A stretch of 64,000 nucleotides of DNA from the NCBI GenBank assembly GCA_020633465.1, contig JACKDN010000003.1, positions 372,001 to 436,000 on the forward strand. The letters run 5' to 3'. The position numbers and the translations under genes are program-made. Below, piece after piece: positions 51,042 through 59,676 of this stretch. This DNA comes from Myxococcales bacterium. GTDB lineage: Bacteria; Myxococcota_A; Bradymonadia; UBA7976; UBA1532. The number at the start of each line of letters is the position of its first letter. Position 1 is the stretch's first letter. A model generated the notes under the pieces. It had not been told where the DNA came from, did no database searches, and was given only the letters and a program-made list of their open reading frames with translations.

Positions 51042-53684
51042 TCAGTGGGCGGCGGCCCAGCTGGCGCCGGTGCCGACGTCGACGACGAGGGGCACGGCCA
51101 GGGGCCAGGCGTTCTCCATGCAGTCGCGCACCAGGGCGACGACGGCGTCGACCTCGTCGGGCGGGGCCTCGAACAAGAGCTCGTCGTGGATCTGCAGCAG
51201 CATGCGGGCCTCGTGGTCGCCGGCGCGCAGGCGCTCGGCGATGCGCAGCATGGCCAGCTTGCAGAGGTCGGCGGCCGAGCCCTGGATGGGCGTGTTGGTG
51301 GCGATGCGCTCGCCGTAGCTGCGCACGGTCGGGTTGTTGCTGGTCAGCTCGGTGACGTAGCGGCGGCGGCCGAGGAAGGTGGTGACGTAGCCGTCGCGCT
51401 CGGCCTGGGCGCGGGTGGCCTCGAGCCAGGCGGTGACGCCGGCGTAGCGCTCGAAGTAGCGGTCGATGATGTCCTTCGCTTCGTTGCGCGTGATGCCCAG
51501 GCCCTGGCCCAGCGAGGTGGCGCCCTGGCCGTAGATGGTGGCGAAGTTCACCGTCTTGCCGACGTTGCGCTGCTCGGGCGTGACCGCGTCGGGGGCCACG
51601 TCGAAGATCTGCGCGGCGGTGCGGCGGTGCACGTCGACGCCCTCGCGGAAGGACGACAGCAGCAGGGGATCCTCGGTGACGTGGGCCAGGATGCGCAGCT
51701 CGATCTGGCTCCAGTCGGCCGAGATGAGGGTCCAGCCGTCGCGCGGGACGAAGGCCTCGCGGATGCGGCGACCGTCCTCGCTGCGGATGGGGGTGCGCTG
51801 CAGATCCGGATCGGTGGTGATGAGGCGGCCCGAGGCGCCGCTGGTCTGCTGCAGCGTGCAGTGGATGCGCCCGTCGGCGGGGTTCACGGCCTCGCGCAGG
51901 GCCTTGGTGTAGGTGTTGATGAGCTTGTCGAGCGCGCGCCAGTGCAGGATGTCGCGCACGATGTCGTGCTTGGGGGCCAGGCGCTCGAGCACGTCGGCGG
52001 CCGTCGAGTAGCCGGTCTTGGTGCGCTTGATCACCGGCAGGCCCAGCGTGTCGAAGAGCACCTCGCCGAGCTGCTTGGGCGAGCCGATGTTGAAGGCGCC
52101 GCCCGCGGCCGCGTGGATGCGCGCCTCGACGTCTTCGCGGCGGGCGCGGAAGTCGGCGCCGAGGCGCTTCAGGTGCTTCGCGTCGGCGCGGATGCCGACG
52201 TGCTGCATCTCGGCGAGGACGAAGGCGAGGGGCAGGTCGACCTCGAACAGGGTCTTCGTCTGGCCCTCGGCCTCGAGGCGCTCGGTGAGGATCGGGTACA
52301 GGTCGGCGACGGCGCCCGCGGTGTGGCAGGCCCAGGGCGTCACGACGCCCAGGTCGAGCGCGCTGAGGGGCTGGGCCTGCTTGCCGCTGCCGGTGATGTC
52401 CTTCTCGGGCGCCAGCGTGCGGTGCAGGAAGGCGCGGGCGACCTGCCCCAGCTCGTGCGGAATGTTGCCGGTCGGATCGATCAGGAACGAGGCGAGCTGC
52501 GTGTCGAAGACGACGCCGCGCAGGGTGACGCCGTGGCGGGCGAGCAGGTGCGCGGCGTCGCGGGCGTCGTGCAGCACCTTGGGCTTGCCGGCGTCGCCGA
52601 GCCACGAGGCGAGGGCCTCGCGGGTGCCGTCGGTCCAGGGCACGTAGCGCGCGCGCTCCGCGTCGGCGGCGACGGCCACGCCAGCCAGCGCGCCCCAGGC
52701 GTGGGAGGGCGCGTCGTACAGCGGCAGCACGGCGGCGGGGCGGTCCTGCAGGTCGGCGAGGAAGACGCGCACCGCCTCGTCCTCGGTCAGCGCGCCGAAG
52801 TCGCCCGCCTCGGCGGCCTGCTCGGGCGTGTCGCCCGCCTGCTCGCTGAGCAGCGAGAAGAACTCCAGCTCGCGGTACAGCGCGTCGACCTTGGGCGCGT
52901 CGACCGGGCGCAGCTTCAGATCGTCCCAGCCGACGTCCAGCGGCACGTGCTGGTCGATGGTGGCCAGGCGGTAGCTGAGGCGCGCGTCCTCGGCGTGCTT
53001 CTCGAGGTTCTCGCGCTGCTTGCCCTTGAGCTGGTCGGTGCCGGCGAGGATGCCCTCGAGCGAGCCGAACTGCTCGAGCAGCTTCGCGGCCGTCTTCGCG
53101 CCGATGCCGGGCACGCCGGGGATGTTGTCGACCTTGTCGCCGACGAGGGCGAGGTAGTCGACGAAGCGATCCGGATCGACGCCGTACTTCGTGCGGACGA
53201 GGGCCTCGTCGAAGGTCACGTCGCGCATCGTGTCGATCATGCGGACGTCGGGGTTCACCAGCTGGCAGAAGTCCTTGTCGCCGGTGATGAGGCGCACCTC
53301 GTGGCCGGCCTCGAGGGCGCGGCGGGTGAGGGTGCCGATGACGTCGTCGGCCTCGTAGCCAGGCACGCGCAGGGCGGGGAAGTCGTGGGCGGCGACGACC
53401 TTGTCGATCCACGGAAGCTGCGCGGCCAGCTCGTCGGGCAGGCGCGGGCGCTGGGCCTTGTACTCGGGGTACAGGTCGTCGCGGAAGGTCTTGCCCGGCG
53501 CGTCGAAGACGCAGGCGCCCCAGGTGGGCGTGCGCCCCGCCATCAGCTTGCGGAACATGAGCGCGAAGCCGTAGGTCGCGTTCGTCGGCAGGCCGCTCGA
53601 GGTCGAGAAGCTGCCGGGGATGGCGAAGAAGGCGCGGAAGACGAGCGAGCTGCCGTCGATCAGGACCACGCGATGCCGGGCCAT
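51042..53684 (-). CDS. polA: DNA polymerase I
   Basis: An 880-residue repair and Okazaki-fragment polymerase. The N-terminal 5'-3' exonuclease is intact (LIDGSSLVFRAFFAI, GYEADDVIGTLTRRA, GDKDFCQLV, GDKVDNIPGVPGIG). In the middle proofreading domain the first DxE motif is absent (LPLYDAP) and the third lacks its Tyr/Asp (CHTAGAVADLY), so 3'-5' exonuclease activity is probably lost, as in Taq. The polymerase motifs are complete: DWSQIELRIL (about 650), RNVGKTVNFATIYGQGA and IHDELLF (Asp about 834). The ATG at 53684 has GGAGG four bases upstream. It is 20 bp downstream of a small gene on the same strand. Confidence 0.97.
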   Translation of the reverse strand: MARHRVVLIDGSSLVFRAFFAIPGSFSTSSGLPTNATYGFALMFRKLMAGRTPTWGACVFDAPGKTFRDDLYPEYKAQRPRLPDELAAQLPWIDKVVAAHDFPALRVPGYEADDVIGTLTRRALEAGHEVRLITGDKDFCQLVNPDVRMIDTMRDVTFDEALVRTKYGVDPDRFVDYLALVGDKVDNIPGVPGIGAKTAAKLLEQFGSLEGILAGTDQLKGKQRENLEKHAEDARLSYRLATIDQHVPLDVGWDDLKLRPVDAPKVDALYRELEFFSLLSEQAGDTPEQAAEAGDFGALTEDEAVRVFLADLQDRPAAVLPLYDAPSHAWGALAGVAVAADAERARYVPWTDGTREALASWLGDAGKPKVLHDARDAAHLLARHGVTLRGVVFDTQLASFLIDPTGNIPHELGQVARAFLHRTLAPEKDITGSGKQAQPLSALDLGVVTPWACHTAGAVADLYPILTERLEAEGQTKTLFEVDLPLAFVLAEMQHVGIRADAKHLKRLGADFRARREDVEARIHAAAGGAFNIGSPKQLGEVLFDTLGLPVIKRTKTGYSTAADVLERLAPKHDIVRDILHWRALDKLINTYTKALREAVNPADGRIHCTLQQTSGASGRLITTDPDLQRTPIRSEDGRRIREAFVPRDGWTLISADWSQIELRILAHVTEDPLLLSSFREGVDVHRRTAAQIFDVAPDAVTPEQRNVGKTVNFATIYGQGATSLGQGLGITRNEAKDIIDRYFERYAGVTAWLEATRAQAERDGYVTTFLGRRRYVTELTSNNPTVRSYGERIATNTPIQGSAADLCKLAMLRIAERLRAGDHEARMLLQIHDELLFEAPPDEVDAVVALVRDCMENAWPLAVPLVVDVGTGASWAAAH

Positions 53685-53704
53685 GGAGCCTCCGGGGGAG
53701 CGGG

Positions 53705-54064
53705 TCAGCCGGCCTGGCCGACCATGCGGTTGAGCGCGATGGGCGCGTCGTGCGGGGGCACCGGATCGCCGCCGAGGGTGGCCAGGTAGCAGGCGATGCC
53801 GCCCACCAGCACGGACCACACGCGCAGCGGCTGGTCGCCCCGCACGCGATCGATGATCCGGCGGTCGTCGTCGCCGCGGGCCGACTCGACGAGGGGCGCG
53901 GCGACGGCGATGCGCTCGGCGCCGGGCGAGCCCGCCAGCAGGCGGCCGCACGCGTCGGCGAGCGCGATGGCCAGGTAGCCGTGGCGCTCGGCGGCGCAGC
54001 GCAGGTAGTTGTGGATGGCCTCGGCCGGGTGGTCGCTGCGGCGACGGCGGCGGTCGGGAGACAT
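53705..54064 (-). CDS. Small hypothetical protein upstream of polA
   Basis: A 119-residue protein beginning with a basic stretch (SPDRRRRRSDHPAEAIHNYL). A compact alpha/beta region follows (HGYLAIALADACGRLLAGSP, RVWSVLVGGIACYLATLGGD). The A-L-A-D-x-x-G-R-L-L-A pattern recalls roadblock or GAF-like small-molecule-sensing folds, but no family is assignable. The ATG at 54064 follows AAAGGAGGG closely; the upstream in-frame start at 54100 was rejected for lack of one. It is probably co-transcribed with polA. Confidence 0.7.
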   Translation of the reverse strand: MSPDRRRRRSDHPAEAIHNYLRCAAERHGYLAIALADACGRLLAGSPGAERIAVAAPLVESARGDDDRRIIDRVRGDQPLRVWSVLVGGIACYLATLGGDPVPPHDAPIALNRMVGQAG

Positions 54065-54129
54065 GGCGCCCTCCTTTGGGTGTGGGTGCATGTAGGACAT
54101 TCGCCCGGAGTCCTTGGGGGGGCAAGAAA

Positions 54130-55155
54130 ATGGCCGACGACGTGCTGTTGGTGACCGACGCGCGGATGGTGGAGCACGATCCGGGCCGCGGGCACCCCGA
54201 GCGGCCGGATCGGCTGCGCGCCGTGCTCGACCTGCTCGATCGCGCGCCGGTGCCGGGCAGCCGGCGGGTGGCGGCGACGCCGGCGACGCCCGCGCAGGCC
54301 GGGCGGGTGCACACGCCTCACCACCTGGCGCGCGTGGAGTCGGCGCGCGGGCGCGCCATCCACCTCGATCCCGACACCGGCACCTCGCCGGCCAGCGTCG
54401 AGGCGGCCTGGCTGGCCGCCGGGGCCGCGGTGCAGGCCGTCGAGGCGGTGGTGGCCGGCGACGCCCGCCGCAGCTTCGCCCTGGTGCGCCCGCCCGGCCA
54501 CCACGCCGAGCCGGATCGCGTCATGGGCTTCTGCCTGCTGTCGAACGTCGCCATCGCCGCGGCCCACGCCCGCGCGGCCCTGGGCTGCGAGCGCGTGCTG
54601 ATCGTCGACTGGGACGTGCACCACGGCAACGGCACCGCCCGCGCCTTCCGCGACCGCGACGACGTGCTCTTCTTCAGCACCCACCAGGCGCCCTTCTACC
54701 CGGGCACCGGCCCCGCCGAGGACGTGGGCGCCGGGCCCGGTGAGGGCTTCACGCTCAACGTGCCCCTGCCCGCCGGCGCGGGCGACGGCGATCTGGCCGC
54801 GGCCCTCGCCGACGTCCTCGGACCGGCGGCCGACGCCTTCCGCCCGGATCTGGTGCTGGTGTCGGCCGGCTTCGACGCCCACCGCGCCGATCCCCTGGGC
54901 GGCATGCAGTGCACCGCCGACGGCTTCGCGGCCCTGTGCGGCGTCGTGCGCGATCTGGCCGATCGTCACGCCGACGGCCGCCTGGCCCTGGTGCTGGAGG
55001 GCGGCTACGACCTCGCCGCGCTCGCCGCCAGCGTGCGCGCCTGCGTCCAGGTGCTGGCCGGTGAGACCCCGCCGCCGCTGGCCTCACCGGGCGTCGGCGC
55101 CCGCGCACTGCAGGCCGCCGCCGCCGTCGCGCGCCGCTACTGGCCCGCCGGCTGA
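54130..55155 (+). CDS. Histone-deacetylase-family (class II-like) deacetylase
   Basis: A 341-residue zinc-dependent amidohydrolase of the acetoin-utilisation / acetylpolyamine / HDAC superfamily. Hallmarks: MVEHDPGRGHPERPDRLRAV, RPPGHHAEPDRVMGFCLLSN (catalytic His pair), LIVDWDVHHGNGTA (zinc-binding Asp and His), VSAGFDAHRADPLGG and VLEGGYD. All metal ligands are present, so activity is expected. Bacterial substrates may be acetyl-lysine or acetylated polyamines; which applies here is unknown. The ATG at 54130 was chosen on domain start. It is divergent from the polA unit and its end overlaps the WD40 gene by 19 bp. Confidence 0.93.
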   Translation: MADDVLLVTDARMVEHDPGRGHPERPDRLRAVLDLLDRAPVPGSRRVAATPATPAQAGRVHTPHHLARVESARGRAIHLDPDTGTSPASVEAAWLAAGAAVQAVEAVVAGDARRSFALVRPPGHHAEPDRVMGFCLLSNVAIAAAHARAALGCERVLIVDWDVHHGNGTARAFRDRDDVLFFSTHQAPFYPGTGPAEDVGAGPGEGFTLNVPLPAGAGDGDLAAALADVLGPAADAFRPDLVLVSAGFDAHRADPLGGMQCTADGFAALCGVVRDLADRHADGRLALVLEGGYDLAALAASVRACVQVLAGETPPPLASPGVGARALQAAAAVARRYWPAG

Positions 55156-56429
55156 GCCAGCCGCCAGTCGAGCGTCCAGCGCACCACGCGCCGGCCGCCG
55201 GTCACCACGCTGGACGCGTCGGGCGCCATCGCGACCGTCGGCACGGCGTCCTCGTCCACCGGCACCGCGCGCAGCAGCCGCTCGGCGCTGACGTCCCACA
55301 GGTGCAGGGCGCCGCCGGCGTCGACGCTGGCGGCGGTGCGGCCGTCGGCGGACAGCGCCACGGCGAGCGCCGCGTGGGCGTGCGCGCCCAGTCGAGTGAT
55401 CGACCCGTCCGGGCGCCAGCGGTGCACGGCCCCCGCGAGGTCGCACAGCAGGACGCCCCGCGGGCCGGCCGCCACGCCGGTGACCGGGGCGCCCGTGCCG
55501 ACGCGTCCGAGGCGCTCGCCCGCCGCGGTCCACCCCCGGGCGCCGTCGCGGCCCACCGTCCACAGCCGCTCGCCGTCCCCGGCGACCGCCGCGACGCCGC
55601 CGGGGTGGGCGATCCAGGCGCCGACGATCTCGCCCGTCCTCGGATCGAGCCGGCGCACCCAGCCGTCGGCGCAGCCCACGAAGACCCCGGCGCGGTCGAT
55701 CGCCAGCCCCTCGCCGGCGCTGGGCAGCGAGGGCAGCCGTTGATCGCCGTGGCGCACGCCGCCGTCCGCGGCGGTCGACCAGAGCGCGCCTTCCCCGAAC
55801 GCGAGCGCCAGCACCGCCTCGGCGTGGCCGCCGACCACCCGGCCGTCGATCCGCACCACGCCGTCCCAGCGGCCCTCGGCCAGGCGATCCCCGTCGAGGG
55901 CGATGCGCGCGGCCGGACCCGCGGACGGCCTCGGCGCCTCGCCCCAGACGTCGGCGAGCGTCCCGCGGCCGCGCCGCGCCACGACGGCCCGCCACGCCTG
56001 CAGCGCCTCGGGCGCGCGCCCGTAGCCGGGGAGGGCGCGGGCGCGGATCACGGCCTCGGCGGCGGCCGCCGCGTCGCCCGCCACCAGCGCGGCGTGGGCG
56101 GCCTGCAGCGCGGCCTCGAAGCCGGCCTGGTGGGCGACGAGATCCTCGGCGGGCGCCGGCCGCACCACCAGGTGCGGGGCGGGGCGGGGGCGCAGATCGA
56201 GGCGGAAGCGGCGCAGGGTGGCGTCGGCGCCGACGGTCCACAGGACCGCGGCGTCGGCGCTGAGCGCCAGGTCGACCACCTCGCCGGGGTGGGCGGCGAA
56301 GCGGCGCACCACCCGGCCGGTGTCGGCGCGCCACACCTGCACCTCGCCGCTGGCGTCGGCCGACACCGCGAAGCGCCCGTCGGCGCCGAGCCGCAAGGCG
56401 GTCACGGGCGCCTCGTGGCGGCCGACCAC
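55137..56429 (-). CDS. C-terminal WD40-repeat part of the kinase/WD40 protein
   Basis: A 430-codon frame of beta-propeller repeats (APVTALRLGADGRFAVSADA, VVDLALSADAAVLWTVGADA, ALAVALSADGRTAASVDAGG) interrupted by an Ala-rich helical insertion (about 100-150). In this frame, sense extends upstream to about 56500 (DGRWALAGAWDGALLRWTPG) with no start codon that suits. It therefore appears to be the continuation of the kinase starting at 58378, separated by frame changes at about 57025, 56622 and 56497. WD40 C-termini on bacterial kinases are presumed protein-interaction platforms. Stop overlaps the HDAC-like gene's end by 19 bp, tail to tail. Confidence 0.78.
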   Translation of the reverse strand: MVGRHEAPVTALRLGADGRFAVSADASGEVQVWRADTGRVVRRFAAHPGEVVDLALSADAAVLWTVGADATLRRFRLDLRPRPAPHLVVRPAPAEDLVAHQAGFEAALQAAHAALVAGDAAAAAEAVIRARALPGYGRAPEALQAWRAVVARRGRGTLADVWGEAPRPSAGPAARIALDGDRLAEGRWDGVVRIDGRVVGGHAEAVLALAFGEGALWSTAADGGVRHGDQRLPSLPSAGEGLAIDRAGVFVGCADGWVRRLDPRTGEIVGAWIAHPGGVAAVAGDGERLWTVGRDGARGWTAAGERLGRVGTGAPVTGVAAGPRGVLLCDLAGAVHRWRPDGSITRLGAHAHAALAVALSADGRTAASVDAGGALHLWDVSAERLLRAVPVDEDAVPTVAMAPDASSVVTGGRRVVRWTLDWRLAQPAGQ

Positions 56430-56498
56430 GACCGGCGCGCCGCCCGGCGTCCAGCGCAGCAGGGCCCCGTCCCAGGCGCCGGCGAGGGCCCACCGGCC

Positions 56499-57024
56499 GT
56501 CGGGGGCGCGAGGGCCAGGGCGGCCACCGCGGCGCCCCGGCCGGGGGTGGAGGCGAGCGGCGTCGCCGCGGGCAGGGCCCAGCTGCGCAGCGCGCCCGAC
56601 GCGTCGGCGGTCACGCCCGGCGCCCGTCGGGCGTCAACGCGACCGCCAGCACGTCGCTGGGGTGGCCCTCGAGGGGCCGGGCGCCATCGCCGTCGACGAA
56701 GAGCACGACGCCGCCGCGGCCGCCGACGAGTTCACCGGTGGCGCCGTGGGCCAGCGTCCACAGCGGCGCCGGCGCCTCGGCGCGGAGCTCGCCGGCGGCG
56801 CCCGGCGCGTGCCGACGCAGCGTGCGGTCGTGGCCGGCGGACAGGACGGCGCCGTCCGCGCCGCAGGCCAGGGCGGTCACCAGGTTGCCGTGCCCGCCGA
56901 GGGGCTCGAACAGGTCGCCGTCGAGGGCGTAGACGTCCAGGCCGGCGGCGCAGCAGACGCGGACGCCCTCGGCGTCGCAGGCGACGGCGGCGGCGGCGCC
57001 GAAGGGCAGGGCCCAGCGGCCGTC
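56499..57024 (-). pseudogene. Out-of-frame WD40 segments linking kinase and C-terminal propeller
   Basis: Two short stretches read sensibly only in other frames. First (57024-56625): DGRWALPFGAAAAVACDAEG, NLVTALACGADGAVLSAGHD, SDVLAVALTPDGRR, ending at a stop codon at 56611. Second (56622-56499): VTADASGALRSWALPAATPL then VAALALAP. Each is WD40-like and joins its neighbours in meaning, so the intended product is one continuous propeller. Single-position frame changes separate them; two fall next to G/C runs. Confidence 0.6.
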
Positions 57025-58378
57025 GGCGCGCCAGCCAGGGCAGCACCGCGGCGCGGGCGCGCGCGAGCTCGGGGCGCGCGGCCGGCCGCAGGTGGGTGGC
57101 GGCCACCCGCAGGGCCTCCCCGGCGGCCTCGGCGTCGCCCCGCTCGGCGTGCAGCCAGCCGGTCAGCATGCGGGCGAGGCCGGGGTCGTCGCTCGACCGG
57201 CCGGCCTCGGCGACGGCGCCCAGGCAGGCGCGATCGTCGATGGCGCCCCGGCGCCAGCGCAGCAGCGCGTGGTTGTAAGTGGCCAGCAGGTGGTGGCGAT
57301 CGATCGCCAGCGCCTCGTCGAGCAAGCGCAGCGCGGCGTCCGCGCGGCCCAGCTCGAGCAGCGAGACGGCGCGGTTGTTCAGGCCGTCGGCGCGCGCGGC
57401 GGTGGCGGCCGGCGCGCGCCGCGGGTGGGGCAGGCCGGTCACCAGGCGGAAGGCGCGGCGCAGGCGCTCGGCCAGCGCCGCGAGGTCCGGGGGCCGCTCG
57501 TCGGGCTCGAGCGCCAGGCACTCGGCCACCAGGGCGGCGACCGAGGGCGGCACGGCGGTCGCGCCGCCCTCGCGCAGCCAGGCGTCCCAGGCCAGCCCGG
57601 CGCCCGCGCCCAGCTGCCAGTGGGCCTCGCCGATCAGCATCTCGGCCAGGGTGACCCCGAAGGCGAAGACGTCGGTGGCGGGGCCGGCGGTGCGCCCGTC
57701 GAGCTGCTCGGGCGCGGCATAGCGCGGGGTGCAGCCGGCGCCCCCGGGGCCCTCCGTGGCGTCGCGCGCGCGGGCCAGCCCGAAGTCGGTCAGCTTGGCG
57801 GCGCCGCCCGGCGTCATCATCACGTTCGAGGGCTTGACGTCGCGGTGCACCAGGCCGTGCCGGTGCGCGTGGTCGAGCGCCCACACCATCTGGATCGCGA
57901 CGTCGAGGGCGCGCGCGAGGTGCTGGCGATCGCCGCCCTCGCGCAGCCGGCCGTCGGCGATCCAGTCGGCCAGCGTGCCGCCGGCGACGTACTCGGCGAA
58001 GACGCGGGGCAGGCCGTCGATGCGGCGAACGAAGTAGCAGGTGACGATGTGGGGGTGGCCGCCGAGGTTCACCCAGGTCTCGGCCTCGCGCACGAAGTCG
58101 TCGATGCCGCCCATGCGCCGCACGTGGCGCCACAGGGGCGTCTTGACCGCCAGATCGACCGCCCACTCGGTGTGGCGCACGCGGAACACTTGCCCCATGC
58201 CGCCCTGGCCCAGGACGCCGACCACGCGGTAGCGGTCGAGGATCAGCGCGCCGGGCGACCACGCGGGCGGCGCGTCGAGGGCGCGCAGGGCCGCGGGGGG
58301 CGCGGGGTCGAGCTCCTGGGTGACGTCGGGGGCGGTCGAAGCGAGGCCGTCCGGCGGTCCCTCGTCGTCGCCGCTCAT
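56732..58378 (-). CDS. Ser/Thr protein kinase with TPR-like region (start of kinase/WD40 protein)
   Basis: A 548-codon frame of which about the first 450 are sensible. The kinase domain (about 45-310) has YRVVGVLGQGGMGQVFRVRH, the VK lysine (DLAVKTPL), HRDVKPSN, DFGLAR and YAAPEQ. A helical TPR-like segment follows (LNNRAVSLLELGRADAALRL, RHHLLATYNHALLRWRRG). After AAVLPWLAR at about 57025 the frame turns Arg-rich, while WD40 sequence continues in other frames. Its ATG overlaps the FHA-kinase stop by 4 bp (ATGA), so it is the third gene of a coupled operon. Full product would be about 1,080 residues. Confidence 0.85.
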   Translation of the reverse strand: MSGDDEGPPDGLASTAPDVTQELDPAPPAALRALDAPPAWSPGALILDRYRVVGVLGQGGMGQVFRVRHTEWAVDLAVKTPLWRHVRRMGGIDDFVREAETWVNLGGHPHIVTCYFVRRIDGLPRVFAEYVAGGTLADWIADGRLREGGDRQHLARALDVAIQMVWALDHAHRHGLVHRDVKPSNVMMTPGGAAKLTDFGLARARDATEGPGGAGCTPRYAAPEQLDGRTAGPATDVFAFGVTLAEMLIGEAHWQLGAGAGLAWDAWLREGGATAVPPSVAALVAECLALEPDERPPDLAALAERLRRAFRLVTGLPHPRRAPAATAARADGLNNRAVSLLELGRADAALRLLDEALAIDRHHLLATYNHALLRWRRGAIDDRACLGAVAEAGRSSDDPGLARMLTGWLHAERGDAEAAGEALRVAATHLRPAARPELARARAAVLPWLARRRPLGPALRRRRRRRLRRRGRPRLLRRRPGRLRPRRRPVRAPRRARQPGDRPGLRRGRRRPVRRPRPHAASARAGRRRRAPRRGAGAAVDAGPRRHR

Positions 58379-59676
58379 CGGACGGCGCGCAGGGCGCGCT
58401 GCAGCGCCTCGGCGTTCTGGAAGCGCGCGGCGGGATCGGTCGCGAGGGCCAGATCGACGACGTCGGCCAGCCGCGCGGGCACCCGGGGCGCGCGGGCGCG
58501 CAGGGGCAGCGCCTCGACGGTCAGCGCGCGCAGCATCGGGTTGCCCTCGGCGGTGGCGCCCCGCGGCACGTCGCCCGACAGCAGGTAGTACAGCGTCGCG
58601 CCCATGCTCCACACGTCGCTGACCGGCTTGACGTACTTGTAGTTGGTCACCTGCTCGCGCGGCGTGAAGTGCGGGGTGCCGCGTACGCTGCCGGTGACGG
58701 TCAACCCGGTCAGCCCGGCCTGTTCGAAGCTCTTGGCCAGGCCGAAGTCGGCCAGCTTCGGCACCCCCCCGTCGTCCTGCGTCAGCAGGATGTTCTGAGG
58801 CTTCAGGTCGCGGTGCACGAAGCCGCCGGCGTGCATGAACGCCAGCCCGTCGAGGGCCTGCACGATCAGATCGACCGCCTCGTCCGGGGCGAGCGGCCCG
58901 CCGCGCCGCTCCATGAGATCGACCAGGTTGCCGCCCGGGCAGTACTCCATCGCGAACCAGAAGGCCTGCCCGGCGCTGCCCTGACCGCGGCGCGCGACCA
59001 GGTTGGGGTGCGCCAGCGCGCCGGCGATGCCCATCTCGCGCAGGAAGTCCTTGCGGCTCTTCTCGTCGACGGCCACCTGCGGGGCCAGCACCTTCAGGGC
59101 CACCTGCTCGCCGGTCTGCGTCTCGACCGCCAGGTACACCTTGCCCATGCCGCCGGCGCCGAGGGTCCGCACGAGGCGGTAGCCCTCGAAGACGCCGTCG
59201 TCGCCGGTGGCGGCGGCGCGCACCGCCTCGTCGGCGGGGGTGTCGCGCACGGTGGCGTCGCACTCGCCGCAGAGGTAGCCGCCGGGGCGGGCGCGGGGGC
59301 TGTCGCGGATCACGCCGCAGCCGCAGCGCACCGGGCGCGCGACGCCCTCGGGCGCCTCGAGCGTCATCAGCAGGACGGTCTCGCCGATGCCGACGCGATC
59401 GTCGTGCGCCAGGGCGACGAAGTCGGTGGGCCCGATCCCACGGCCGCCGAGGTGGGTCTGGTTGATCCACGTGCCGTTGGTGCTGCCCAGATCGCGGACG
59501 CGCGCGGTGGGCGGATCGATCTCGATCAGGGCGTGGCGGCGCGAGACGCCGGCTTGATCGGCGGGCAGCACGAGCGCGCAGTCGGGGCTGCGGCCCACCT
59601 CGACGGTGGCCGGCCCCTCGAACACCCGATCCTCGCCGGCGCGCGGGCCGGTGAGCACGGTGAGGGTGACCTTCAT
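58375..59676 (-). CDS. FHA-domain Ser/Thr protein kinase
   Basis: A 433-residue cytosolic kinase. The N-terminal FHA domain (about 10-95) has VEVGRSPDCALVLP, SRRHALIEI and LGSTNGTWIN, the phosphothreonine-binding residues. A CxC...CxxC zinc ribbon (CGCGVIRDSPRARPGGYLCG, then EC) links it to a complete kinase domain (about 145-430; LVRTLGAGGMGKVYLAVETQ, HRDLKPQN, DFGLAK, TPREQ in place of APE). An FHA domain N-terminal to the catalytic domain suggests recruitment to phosphorylated partners. It overlaps both neighbours by ATGA (59673-59676 and 58375-58378), so the HD-GYP, this kinase and the WD40 kinase are made in step. Confidence 0.93.
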   Translation of the reverse strand: MKVTLTVLTGPRAGEDRVFEGPATVEVGRSPDCALVLPADQAGVSRRHALIEIDPPTARVRDLGSTNGTWINQTHLGGRGIGPTDFVALAHDDRVGIGETVLLMTLEAPEGVARPVRCGCGVIRDSPRARPGGYLCGECDATVRDTPADEAVRAAATGDDGVFEGYRLVRTLGAGGMGKVYLAVETQTGEQVALKVLAPQVAVDEKSRKDFLREMGIAGALAHPNLVARRGQGSAGQAFWFAMEYCPGGNLVDLMERRGGPLAPDEAVDLIVQALDGLAFMHAGGFVHRDLKPQNILLTQDDGGVPKLADFGLAKSFEQAGLTGLTVTGSVRGTPHFTPREQVTNYKYVKPVSDVWSMGATLYYLLSGDVPRGATAEGNPMLRALTVEALPLRARAPRVPARLADVVDLALATDPAARFQNAEALQRALRAVR

